From assembly GCF_004917065.1 (NCBI RefSeq), contig NZ_SSYA01000001.1, positions 309,001 to 373,000 of the forward strand: a DNA stretch of 64,000 bases, written 5' to 3'. The position numbers and the translations under genes were made by a program. Each line of letters opens with the position of its first letter. The first letter of the stretch is position 1. The notes under the pieces were generated by a model that made no database searches, was not told the origin of the DNA, and worked only from the letters and a program-made list of their open reading frames with translations. This DNA is from Geomonas ferrireducens (lineage in GTDB: Bacteria > Desulfobacterota > Desulfuromonadia > Geobacterales > Geobacteraceae). Shown here in pieces: positions 51,520 to 60,455 of the stretch.

Positions 51520-53646
51520 CTACAAATCGAAATCGTCTTTCTCTACAATTTGTGCCCGCTTGCCGCTAGTCCTTGCCTTCGGCACAAACTGGCCAGTCCG
51601 AGAGAAAACCACCACTGGGACCAATCTCTCCTCAAGCGTGGCCCCTCCGTGCAACTCGAAGCTCTGTCCGCCGCCACTCTTGGGCAGTCGATCGTACCCG
51701 CGTACCACCCAATGCCTGCCGTCCAATGTTTCCTCTAACTCCGGAGGACATCCGCCTTGCGCCGCCCGCTCACGGTAGCGCCAATCGGCGATTTCCGCAC
51801 CGGCCTCACATGGAAGGGTCTGTGCCAACCGTGGTTCGGCCTGCCAGGCCAAGACTGCCAAACGTGAACTACCGTGGTCTGCTGTGACAAGCACACGCTC
51901 AAACCGAGTTAGCCCCTCCGCCACGTGCGGCAAAACCTTGCCACCAATTACATTCAGCGCCGCTGCCAAGTTCTCCTCCGGGCGCCGCACCTCGTGCATC
52001 TCATCGCCGTTGTGCACAATGTTGTCGAGGCGTTTGATGTTCTGCAAGCATCTGACATCCGGCCAATGGATGTTGTTGAATTTGGTCGAGGTTGGCAAAT
52101 GTGCCTCACAAATTGCCACCGAATCCACGCCCAAATTCCGCTTCAAAGCCAGCGTCACCAACATTGGAAGCCACTCAGCGCCCATCGCGTCTACCACCAA
52201 TAAGGCACATCCACCGTCTGATGCATATCTTTGAACCATCGCGTCTCGCGATTGCACAGATTCCGGGGGCAACACGCGCTGCGCCCTCATGTAGAACTCT
52301 GGCGTCACGCGGCCGGCCATTTTCAGTTCTCGGTACTCCATAAAATACTCTTCCAGGGTCAGGTCACCGAAAACGAGATCGCTGTTCATATACATTGCCG
52401 CTTCTGGATAGACAGCTTTTACAGCATTTGACACCAGGCCATCCACTGCACACCGCCGTAGTAAATCCGCCCGCTCAGCATCCGTCCCGCAATTCAACCA
52501 CGCTGCGACTCGTGACGTGGATTCGCTGGTGCACCGCGTAATGAACTGCCGGATATCCATGCCAGACATTGGAACGTCAGCTTCCTGAATAGCGTCCCTA
52601 CGCTCGACAGCATACACCGACGAATCATCTAGCCATTCCGTGGCTCCCGTTACGTATGCGGAGCGGAAGTTGCCGACAACAACCTCCTCTTGCGCTACAA
52701 TTCGCTCGAGGTAACTTCCCTTGGGCGAGATCTGTTTAACCAGCCATAGTACAGCCTCGCGTTCAATCCCCCTAGACTCGTCAAACACACGCAGTATGCG
52801 CTTCGATACCTCGCCCTGTGGAAAAAACAGAGTCTTTAGAGTTTCGGACAAAGCGTTTTTCTCACCTTCTTTACCCCGCTCGCATATCCATCGCAAAGCC
52901 TCTTCGGATAATGCGGCATCTTCCAAGTTGTAAAAAACGCGAGCAAAATCTCGCAAAGACACAACTTGCCGCACCGCAGCGCTGAGCCCCGCCAATTCAC
53001 GTCCTTCAGAGGCCACAACTACCCGTCGCATAGAGATGCCGTTCGGATGATCCTCGGTATGTCGTAAGTACTTCTGAAATGTTTCGCAGCTTCCAGGAAT
53101 GTAGGATGCTAAATCTTTCCCGACCAGCATCACCTCGGGACGTCCAGCGACTCTTTCTGATTCCTCTGAGTCGGTAGACGACATAGCCTGCTCAGAATCA
53201 ATTTCTATCAGTTGCTTCCCTTGGCGGTAGCGCGGATTAGCGAAAACTTCCCTGAGTATGTTCCCTAAGCCCTCAACATTCTGCAAAAGCAAAACGGCTT
53301 CTCGCCCAGTGGCACCATCCAACCACTCCCGTAAAGCGAAAATTGCGGACCGTCTATTCTCTTCCGTCAACAACCCAAGATAGCCGCTCCCCCCCAGCAA
53401 TACCACAGGCTCAGGGTTTGCCGCCTTTATCTTGATTGCATCGAAAACCCGCTCTAAAATTTCGCTTGGCATTGGAAGCCAGGTATTTTCCGTTACAAGA
53501 TCGCTCAATCGCAACTCAATGCTGCCACGCACTTGGTAGAATCGGCGCAATGTTGTCGAACTTTCTCCTGGTGGTACAATCACCACCCGAGCTTTTGCGT
53601 TTGAAAGCGGATTCCTGATGTATTCGCAGTACTCGTTCAAAGTCAT
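51520..53646 (-). CDS. pglZ: BREX protein PglZ (alkaline-phosphatase superfamily)
   Basis: The 708-residue protein's C-terminal half carries the PglZ metal-site features: LLVVDAMGAEWLPML near residue 482, HLPTSTKFNNIHWPD and LVTADHGSSRLAVL near 588. The N-terminal half is a BREX-specific helical region. PglZ is the hallmark of all BREX systems; its nuclease/phosphatase-like domain is needed for defence and, in other types, modification. It starts 4 bp after brxC, with GGAG inside the end of that gene. Confidence 0.9.
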   Translation of the reverse strand: MTLNEYCEYIRNPLSNAKARVVIVPPGESSTTLRRFYQVRGSIELRLSDLVTENTWLPMPSEILERVFDAIKIKAANPEPVVLLGGSGYLGLLTEENRRSAIFALREWLDGATGREAVLLLQNVEGLGNILREVFANPRYRQGKQLIEIDSEQAMSSTDSEESERVAGRPEVMLVGKDLASYIPGSCETFQKYLRHTEDHPNGISMRRVVVASEGRELAGLSAAVRQVVSLRDFARVFYNLEDAALSEEALRWICERGKEGEKNALSETLKTLFFPQGEVSKRILRVFDESRGIEREAVLWLVKQISPKGSYLERIVAQEEVVVGNFRSAYVTGATEWLDDSSVYAVERRDAIQEADVPMSGMDIRQFITRCTSESTSRVAAWLNCGTDAERADLLRRCAVDGLVSNAVKAVYPEAAMYMNSDLVFGDLTLEEYFMEYRELKMAGRVTPEFYMRAQRVLPPESVQSRDAMVQRYASDGGCALLVVDAMGAEWLPMLVTLALKRNLGVDSVAICEAHLPTSTKFNNIHWPDVRCLQNIKRLDNIVHNGDEMHEVRRPEENLAAALNVIGGKVLPHVAEGLTRFERVLVTADHGSSRLAVLAWQAEPRLAQTLPCEAGAEIADWRYRERAAQGGCPPELEETLDGRHWVVRGYDRLPKSGGGQSFELHGGATLEERLVPVVVFSRTGQFVPKARTSGKRAQIVEKDDFDL

Positions 53647-53650
53647 GCAA

Positions 53651-56600
53651 TCACTCCAGCACGGAAAGCCCTACGTCCGGGATTTCATCAATGAGGTTCA
53701 GGAGCAGTATCTTTGCCTCAGCATCGGGAAGCATACTGACCTTTTCCGCAGCCTGCTTCCTGGCATGCGTATCGTATCCCTGCTTAACGAATGCCTCAAC
53801 CGCATCCCGAAGTCCTCCGTCCGTCAACCATCTACCCGGAGAGTCACCCAGTTTTTTAGATAACCAATCGCTCAACTCCCCCACGCTGAAACCGATCTTT
53901 TGATATCGCACAGGCAGCACTCCTTTGAGAAATTTTTCACCGGCCGTGCCAACATCTAGGAATACCCCCTCTTTCCGAAGCACGTCGTACACTGACTGTA
54001 ACCGTTCCGCAGACACGCCTCCTGGGTTCGCGACCGCATCAACGATGTACTTGGCATCGTTCACTGCCAAAAGGCATTCTGCGGGCAGCGCGTGTTTGGT
54101 GCTCCACTCGACAGGCGAGTCAGTGCCTGTGCGTTCGTGCCACAGGGCACCAACCTGTTTGGAAACCAGCGTCCGGCTGTACTCCTCAATCTTATTACGC
54201 CCTTGTACTTTAAAGCTTTGTTCATCGATTCTCGCCGAGCCCTGGGGAAAAACATTATAAAGTTCGCGGCTTTCTGCATTCTCAATCGGCCACAATTCTC
54301 CAAAAATTTCCCGCATCGCCCCAAGTTGCCGCCCTTGTGCCACATCGAAGAAAACCTGGCAGATAACCTCGTTTTGCTGTTCCAGAATCTCCTCTAAGTT
54401 TTTCACGTCCTCCCCGGACAACGACTGCCTATTCAGCAAATCAAAGAATCGTTGCAACGCTGGAAATTTCTTTACCCAGAAATCTGTTGGCACCTTGTTT
54501 TCGCTCAGCACCGCCGTCTGCAACAGATTAAACGCGTCTTCGAAACCCATGTATCCCGATGAGCCCGTCAGGCCACGCACATGCTCAGCGCACAGGGTCT
54601 GCCTAAAAACCTCTTCCAGTACGGACTCGGCGTCTCCGGGTTTCCATAGCCAACCGCTGGTCTCAGCAAAGCGATTTTTGACCGCCTTACAATAGATGTG
54701 CGACAAGTCGCCCCCACGTTCAGCTGCGGTCTTCAACTCTGGCTTGGCACTATCGACATACTGCTGGAATGCCTTCTCAAAGACTACCGGCGTCATATAC
54801 TCGGCCATCGCTTCCGCCAACCCGGGGGTCGCCAAAAGAATCTTGCCAATCTCCTTGACCTTATTGCCGCGCGTCTCGGTGTCTCCTTTGGAGCTGATGA
54901 CGTTCGCTGCGCACAGTGCGTCGAGAACTTTGCTCATTGCCTCTGCACTCGGATCGGCTTGCGCACGGATATATTCGGGCAGCACCCATAGCGGTACGCG
55001 CTGTGAGATCTGTCCTAAACGTGTCCCAACCGCGTTCAGTGCAGCCTCCACAGTTCCGTCCGCAAGTGGACTGTTTCCGAAAATCACGCTGCTCTGTTCG
55101 ATGAATGCCTTTTCCTCCTTGGAAAGGCGACAAATCAATTTCTCGGACTTGATCTCATTGGCGCCGTCGTCTTTTACCACCGCCTCAATGATTTCAGCTA
55201 GCGCCGCTTCGTCCAAGGTTTTGCTAGTGACGCCATCGGTCCATTGCAGTTTGCGCTGTCCCGTCAACCATGTCTTCAGCACAAAGCCCAGCACAAAGGC
55301 TGAATGCGGTACACACATCAAGCCGAACGGCGGCCGTTGCAGGTCAATGTAGAGTTTACGTATAGAGCAAGGGTTGCCATCTCCTACCGTGTTGTCCTGT
55401 CGTTTCTTGCAGAATTCCATCAGTTGCATGAGTGGGTGGCTCGGATTTGCGTCGAACCATTTTTCGTCACCAGTTACGCCGCACTTCTGCCATGACGCCA
55501 CCACAGTTTTCCACGCTCCGGGCTTCGCGAATTTATCGAACTCCATCCCCGCCAGTGCCCAGCTCTGCAAGGCAGTCGGTGCAGCAAACGCACTGATGTT
55601 GAAGCCGCTCAAATGGTCAGTATATGCCCCGAACATCTGTTTCGCATAGGTCGTGAGCCAGTCTATTTTCAGTTGGGCCCATGTCACTTCTTCAGCGTAG
55701 GGTTCGCCGTTTAAGTTCGGTTTGTACACTATGAGCTTGGCAGCACTCGTTACCTTAGAAAGCCACGCGACTTTGGCACTGTTGACCTGAGTTTCGAACA
55801 CCCTCTTGCTTGCGCTGTCAGTAGCCAATGCAAGACGGGCACTGTTTTCTGTAAACTCATCCCACGCTTTCGCGTTGTCGCGGCAGAAGTTAACCTCCGG
55901 AAGCGTCACAAAGAGCATTCGGTGGTCTTTAAATTGTTTTGCCAACTCTTTTGCTTTCTCGGGAATTCGGAGTTGTTCCTGCTCATCCCGGGCCAGAATA
56001 AACTGAACAAGTATCCGGTTCCCATAGTCCCCAAACGATTCTTTTTTTGTGATGTTTGATGCTGAAAGGCTGCTGACTCCTGCCGAGCGAACATCAAAAC
56101 GCCCACCGTAGTTCACACCTTTTAGTTGCTTGGCCAACTCCGGCTCGGTGTCTTTCAGCACCAGGTCGCCAAACTTGCCTTCCAAGGCAGCTTTCTTCTC
56201 CTCAATTTCCTTTGTATTGGAACGGTCACGGAAACGTTCGCAACGTCCATGTACAATATCGAAACAATGCTTTTGTGCTAAATTGCGTAGGATTGCATCC
56301 ACCCCTGGCAAGGCGCCGTCCCCTTCAAAACTACGTAGGATATTTTCGACCGCAACGCTCAGCAACGGATGTGCTTTTCCCTGCATCTGCTCGATCAACC
56401 CGAACAACAGCACAGCCTTGAAGACTCGCTGTTCTTCTGGCTGTAAATCCTTTTCTCGACGAGCGTATTCCGCACGTGCGTCCTGCACAGCGTGTATCGT
56501 ACCTAGGTCGTCCCGTTCAACAAAATAACACCACAGATGATCCACCGTCAGGAACTGATGACCGAAAACATCCATCCCGCCCTTTTCAATGAAAGCCCTG

Positions 56601-57805
56601 AATTCCTCACCGTTTAAAAACTCGAACATGCTCCTTTGGTTTGCTCCAACTGTTACAGACAGATGTTTCAACAGGAACGCAGCCATCGGGTGCAAAGGCA
56701 AGATTCCCATGAAATCTGCCGTATCGATGCCCGCCTTGTTGACTGCCATGTAGTTTTCAGCGACGCCTTTCACACTGTGCCACAGTACGTCACGCTCTTG
56801 CATCCACTCGGTTTGCTTCTCCGGATTAACTACGAATGCGTCTGCTGCCAACTTAAGGGCTGTCTCATTTGGCAGATCGAGCTGTCTGAAGGTAAAGCGA
56901 TTGTTCGCCTTCTTTGCGCTTTCCGAGCCAGGAGCGACATAAGATGAAATGTCCGTATGTGTCACAGGTACAAAATAGAATCGACCTTGTTGCGCTGCCT
57001 CAGCCAATTGCTCCAAAGTCTTTAATTCCATCCGGTTCCGTTCCATGAACGCCGAAAATTCGTCCCAGATATAGACCAACTTTGAAAGTCCGTTTGCTTC
57101 TAAGGATGCTTCCACCCATTCCAGGAACTCCTCGGGGCTCAAATCCAAATAGACCTTTCGTGCCTCAAGTACTCGCATGGCGTCGCTGACCAACCCTGCT
57201 TCGAGGTTCTTATCCCGTAAACACTTCTCCAACGCATTCGCTGTTTTAATACCTGGATTCAGATGTGAAAGCCGTGTTTGCATTTCATCGCGCTTAGCGA
57301 AGAAATAAGGCTCGTCCTGCCGGATGCGCTCAATGACTTCATCCAGTTGGCCCTTCAGTGGAATGATATGACCACCCGTTTCCAGTGCCTTTGTGATGCC
57401 GCGCTGCAAGCGCATCAGAAATTGGTTTTTCGCATCCACGCCATCCGCGTTCACATCATAGACTACGAGCACTTTATCTCGACGCCGGGCAAGCACCCCG
57501 TTACGTACAGGTGCTGGAATTTGTTTCATACGGAGATCCAGCCACTCCAGGACACGGGAATCATCGTCCATGAAAAGTTTTTGCAAAACCAGAGACGCGA
57601 AGCTCTTGCCGGTGCCATACGCGCCCGTTATCCAAAGCGTCTTGTTCCCGCCTTCCAAACTTTTGAGAAGTTCCCGCAAAATCTCTACGAATGAATTATG
57701 AGGATAGAACCCCAGCCACGTTTTTGGCGTCTTGTTTATGTCCGCCAAAGTCATGCACGGCACGTAATCCGGTTTAATTCCGAAATAGTCCTTGTAGAAA
57801 GTCAT
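53651..57805 (-). CDS. brxC: BREX protein BrxC/PglY (large P-loop ATPase)
   Basis: The 1384-residue protein has Walker A WITGAYGTGKSFASLVL (residues 59-75) and Walker B LVYIWDEFSAFME near residue 245. The N-terminus (MTFYKDYFGIKPDYVPCMTL) and size are typical of BrxC/PglY. The long C-terminal region is helical and unassigned. It is the ATPase core component and lies 36 bp after brxP. Confidence 0.9.
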   Translation of the reverse strand: MTFYKDYFGIKPDYVPCMTLADINKTPKTWLGFYPHNSFVEILRELLKSLEGGNKTLWITGAYGTGKSFASLVLQKLFMDDDSRVLEWLDLRMKQIPAPVRNGVLARRRDKVLVVYDVNADGVDAKNQFLMRLQRGITKALETGGHIIPLKGQLDEVIERIRQDEPYFFAKRDEMQTRLSHLNPGIKTANALEKCLRDKNLEAGLVSDAMRVLEARKVYLDLSPEEFLEWVEASLEANGLSKLVYIWDEFSAFMERNRMELKTLEQLAEAAQQGRFYFVPVTHTDISSYVAPGSESAKKANNRFTFRQLDLPNETALKLAADAFVVNPEKQTEWMQERDVLWHSVKGVAENYMAVNKAGIDTADFMGILPLHPMAAFLLKHLSVTVGANQRSMFEFLNGEEFRAFIEKGGMDVFGHQFLTVDHLWCYFVERDDLGTIHAVQDARAEYARREKDLQPEEQRVFKAVLLFGLIEQMQGKAHPLLSVAVENILRSFEGDGALPGVDAILRNLAQKHCFDIVHGRCERFRDRSNTKEIEEKKAALEGKFGDLVLKDTEPELAKQLKGVNYGGRFDVRSAGVSSLSASNITKKESFGDYGNRILVQFILARDEQEQLRIPEKAKELAKQFKDHRMLFVTLPEVNFCRDNAKAWDEFTENSARLALATDSASKRVFETQVNSAKVAWLSKVTSAAKLIVYKPNLNGEPYAEEVTWAQLKIDWLTTYAKQMFGAYTDHLSGFNISAFAAPTALQSWALAGMEFDKFAKPGAWKTVVASWQKCGVTGDEKWFDANPSHPLMQLMEFCKKRQDNTVGDGNPCSIRKLYIDLQRPPFGLMCVPHSAFVLGFVLKTWLTGQRKLQWTDGVTSKTLDEAALAEIIEAVVKDDGANEIKSEKLICRLSKEEKAFIEQSSVIFGNSPLADGTVEAALNAVGTRLGQISQRVPLWVLPEYIRAQADPSAEAMSKVLDALCAANVISSKGDTETRGNKVKEIGKILLATPGLAEAMAEYMTPVVFEKAFQQYVDSAKPELKTAAERGGDLSHIYCKAVKNRFAETSGWLWKPGDAESVLEEVFRQTLCAEHVRGLTGSSGYMGFEDAFNLLQTAVLSENKVPTDFWVKKFPALQRFFDLLNRQSLSGEDVKNLEEILEQQNEVICQVFFDVAQGRQLGAMREIFGELWPIENAESRELYNVFPQGSARIDEQSFKVQGRNKIEEYSRTLVSKQVGALWHERTGTDSPVEWSTKHALPAECLLAVNDAKYIVDAVANPGGVSAERLQSVYDVLRKEGVFLDVGTAGEKFLKGVLPVRYQKIGFSVGELSDWLSKKLGDSPGRWLTDGGLRDAVEAFVKQGYDTHARKQAAEKVSMLPDAEAKILLLNLIDEIPDVGLSVLE

Positions 57806-57841
57806 GTTCTATCCCTCTGTAATCAGTGACCCATCTGTGCT

Positions 57842-60199
57842 TCAAATCTTTTCCAAGATCAGAGCGACAACGTCATCACAAGTTTTCGTCCCCGAGGCCA
57901 CCCGCACTTCGTCCAATCCCAGGGTAAAGCTGCACGCGATGAAGTCTGGATGCATCGCCGCGAGTCCCATGCACTGTTTCTTGAAATCATCCGGAGATAT
58001 GCCGAAAGCGGCCAGTGGTGACACGACTTCCACATCGAACTCCGTCACCATCATTTGCCGCACAGTAAATGCACCTCGGCCAGATTTTTCCGCCATCACA
58101 TAAAGCCCATATAGAACTGTCAGTGGATCCACCGGACGCGAACAGTGCATGAGCTTTTCAACAGCTCTCCCCTTCATTTCGGCATGAATCAACGCCTCGG
58201 CTCCTTCCCCAAGCGGAGAAGACTTAACCAGTTGGCAAAGGGATTGTAATGCGCCTTTCCTCACCGATGCCGAACCTACTGATTGACTAAGCTTTTCATC
58301 AATCTCTTTCATATGGAAATGGACATCGATCTCAGTATTGCAAACATACCATTTAACGAGCGGCGAAGTATTTGCTAGACGAAACCACAGCAGGTGCCAA
58401 AACAGCAAATCACTAAACCCTCGTTTTTTGCCAACTTCTAAAAGCAGGTTTGTGGTAATGGCCGTGGAATCTCCAATCAACCCCGCCTCGCGGAACCATG
58501 TCACGGCTGCTGGAACCATCCTGTTACCCAAGGCAGTTGTCTGCCGGAAATTGGCACCCGCGTTGGCTAGGACTTCAATCCATTCGGGTTTCAGTCCAAA
58601 AGTCATGTATTTATTAATTCCACTGATGTTCATAGTCTTTGCTCCTGCATACCTTTTTGAGTAATATCGCCAACATCCATCATCAGGTGCAAAGCATCTC
58701 ATGCAACTGATGCACGTTACGTCATCGATACGAACCTTCGTGTTGCCATTACAGGTATCTTTCTCAAACCGTAAAGCTCCTGTCGGACATTCCGCCTCGC
58801 ATGAGTTACATCCGGTGCAGGACATTGCCTTGTGGACAGCGTACACCAGCCACTTTGAGACGGCCTTGTCGGCCTTACCGTTTGACCAGACACATTCTAA
58901 CACCCCTCTCTGCCCGTCTTCACGGAATGACAACTCAGTGCCTTCAATTTTTCCAAGAGCCTTGAGCCATTCTTTCAAGGCTCGTTCTGCTTCAATTGGG
59001 TACTCACAAATTATGCGGTCGCTTTTGCGTTCTACGCCAGGTTCTACAATAACGTGTTTCAAAGACACGCCGCTTTTCCGCGCATGCCATCCGCCTTCGT
59101 AAACGAATGCATCCGCGTCTTCCTCAGATGAAAATTCGCGGTCAATCGTGTTACGCACGGCATTAGCAAACGGCGCGACCTTTTCCGGATAATTCATACG
59201 AATCAGGTCATTTTGGCGGTCAGTTGACATCGGACACATCAGACATCCAACACGTGGCAAACCTTTTCGATATGCTTCGTTCAGCAACAACTTGTGCTCA
59301 AAAATGTAAAGCCACAGTTCATGGGCAGACCAAGCCAAAATTGGCATGGCATTTACCTGCGATTGGCTTTTCAATCCATCGCCAATGTCCTCGTATCCCG
59401 AACGCCGTTGACTCTCCTCACCACGGACCCCAACAAATGCCAAAGTATTGATAGACCGTTTACCAAGCCTTTCCTTGAGAGCTAATATTGCGGGAGTGCT
59501 CTTGTGAACAGAACAGCACCAACGCAACGCTTGCGACGGTGGTCCGAACTGCCGCCAGTTCTCCAATGCCGGGGTTTTTGCGGAGACCTTCAAAAAAGGA
59601 CGGCCTTTGTACAGGTTTTGAATCTGTTCCCAGATGCTGTATGTATCCGGAAGCTCCATATCTGTATCACTGAAAACGACTGGAATGTCTAATGGCAGAA
59701 CTTTGTGGCAAAGGTCGAGCAGAACAACTGAGTCCTTGCCGCAACTGAAACCTATATAGACAGCATCACATTTTCCAGCGTAGGCATCGTACATTTCCTT
59801 GATACGTTTGAGCGTATCTGCCACCAACGCTGACATGATGTCACGATTTTCGGCAACCAGCACCTCAACATCAACCGGAACCAAATTCAATTTTGTTCTT
59901 GGCTTCACACTCGTGGATGGAGCTTCGGTCTCGCACAAAACCCCCTTCCACTCGATGTCCACCTTACCATTTCGTTTCTTATGGAGTTTTGCTATTTCTT
60001 CACCGCGATACAGGAATACGTTCTGTTTCGCCCAAAGGAGAGGGCGCCGCTCTACCGGATCGAACGCCAATCTTGCCTCCAACTCCATGGCTGTTAACTC
60101 TTCTGCGAAGACTGGGCGAATTTCACTCGCCACGAATTTCCCTGTCTGCGTTGTCAGACGGTATCTGCCCGTGCGCTTGTCCCACTCGTAGCTATACAT
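57842..60199 (-). CDS. brxP: BREX type 4 protein BrxP: PAPS-reductase-like, ferredoxin and DUF4007 fusion
   Basis: The 785-residue protein starts MYSYEWDKRTGRY, with GGAGG nine bases upstream. Residues 145-370 form a PP-loop PAPS-reductase domain (GFSCGKDSVVLL; VFSDTDMELPDTY; RWCCSVHKS; GVRGEESQRR; GCLMCPMS) like DndC. A 2x4Fe-4S ferredoxin-like module follows (CTGCNSCEAECPTG near 457, CISCMRCFAPDDGC near 495). Residues 522-785 form DUF4007 (TALGNRMVPAAVTWFREAGLIG). BrxP defines BREX type 4. The PP-loop plus iron-sulfur chemistry suggests a DNA sulfur-type modification in place of PglX methylation; this is inference. Confidence 0.9.
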   Translation of the reverse strand: MYSYEWDKRTGRYRLTTQTGKFVASEIRPVFAEELTAMELEARLAFDPVERRPLLWAKQNVFLYRGEEIAKLHKKRNGKVDIEWKGVLCETEAPSTSVKPRTKLNLVPVDVEVLVAENRDIMSALVADTLKRIKEMYDAYAGKCDAVYIGFSCGKDSVVLLDLCHKVLPLDIPVVFSDTDMELPDTYSIWEQIQNLYKGRPFLKVSAKTPALENWRQFGPPSQALRWCCSVHKSTPAILALKERLGKRSINTLAFVGVRGEESQRRSGYEDIGDGLKSQSQVNAMPILAWSAHELWLYIFEHKLLLNEAYRKGLPRVGCLMCPMSTDRQNDLIRMNYPEKVAPFANAVRNTIDREFSSEEDADAFVYEGGWHARKSGVSLKHVIVEPGVERKSDRIICEYPIEAERALKEWLKALGKIEGTELSFREDGQRGVLECVWSNGKADKAVSKWLVYAVHKAMSCTGCNSCEAECPTGALRFEKDTCNGNTKVRIDDVTCISCMRCFAPDDGCWRYYSKRYAGAKTMNISGINKYMTFGLKPEWIEVLANAGANFRQTTALGNRMVPAAVTWFREAGLIGDSTAITTNLLLEVGKKRGFSDLLFWHLLWFRLANTSPLVKWYVCNTEIDVHFHMKEIDEKLSQSVGSASVRKGALQSLCQLVKSSPLGEGAEALIHAEMKGRAVEKLMHCSRPVDPLTVLYGLYVMAEKSGRGAFTVRQMMVTEFDVEVVSPLAAFGISPDDFKKQCMGLAAMHPDFIACSFTLGLDEVRVASGTKTCDDVVALILEKI

Positions 60200-60389
60200 T
60201 CGTGCCGCCCTCCGGCACGATGCCATTGTTTTTGCAGATAATATAATGCGTATTACTAGTTATGATGGTTTCCTTCATAGTCGGCGCAGCCCACCCACTA
60301 TCACTTTCAAAATTCTCCACAATATCTCCGTATTCAGCGTATCTCGCCCACTCAGCATAATAACGATTTTTGCTGGCATTTTTAGTCAA
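60192..60389 (-). CDS. Possible small ORF overlapping the brxP start
   Basis: A 65-codon frame begins at TTG and ends in a TAG that overlaps the brxP ATG by 8 bases, as translationally coupled genes do. The peptide has a protein-like composition (RYAEYGDIVENFESDSGW; TSNTHYIICKNNG). No ribosome site is seen before the TTG and an in-frame stop lies just upstream. It may be a leader peptide, a gene remnant or chance. Confidence 0.3.
   Translation of the reverse strand: MTKNASKNRYYAEWARYAEYGDIVENFESDSGWAAPTMKETIITSNTHYIICKNNGIVPEGGTNV
60201..60219 (-). promoter_or_regulatory. Hairpin presenting the brxP Shine-Dalgarno in its loop
   Basis: CGTGCCG and CGGCACG form a perfect 7-bp stem. On the minus strand the 5-nt loop is GAGGG, the core of the brxP ribosome site, ending one base before the ATG. 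This may tune translation of the first BREX core gene. Confidence 0.6.
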
Positions 60390-60455
60390 CCATTAAGTTA
60401 AGACGATATCGGTTGTCTTTATACTGCAATGCTTTTGTTTTCTGCTTTCCATAAA

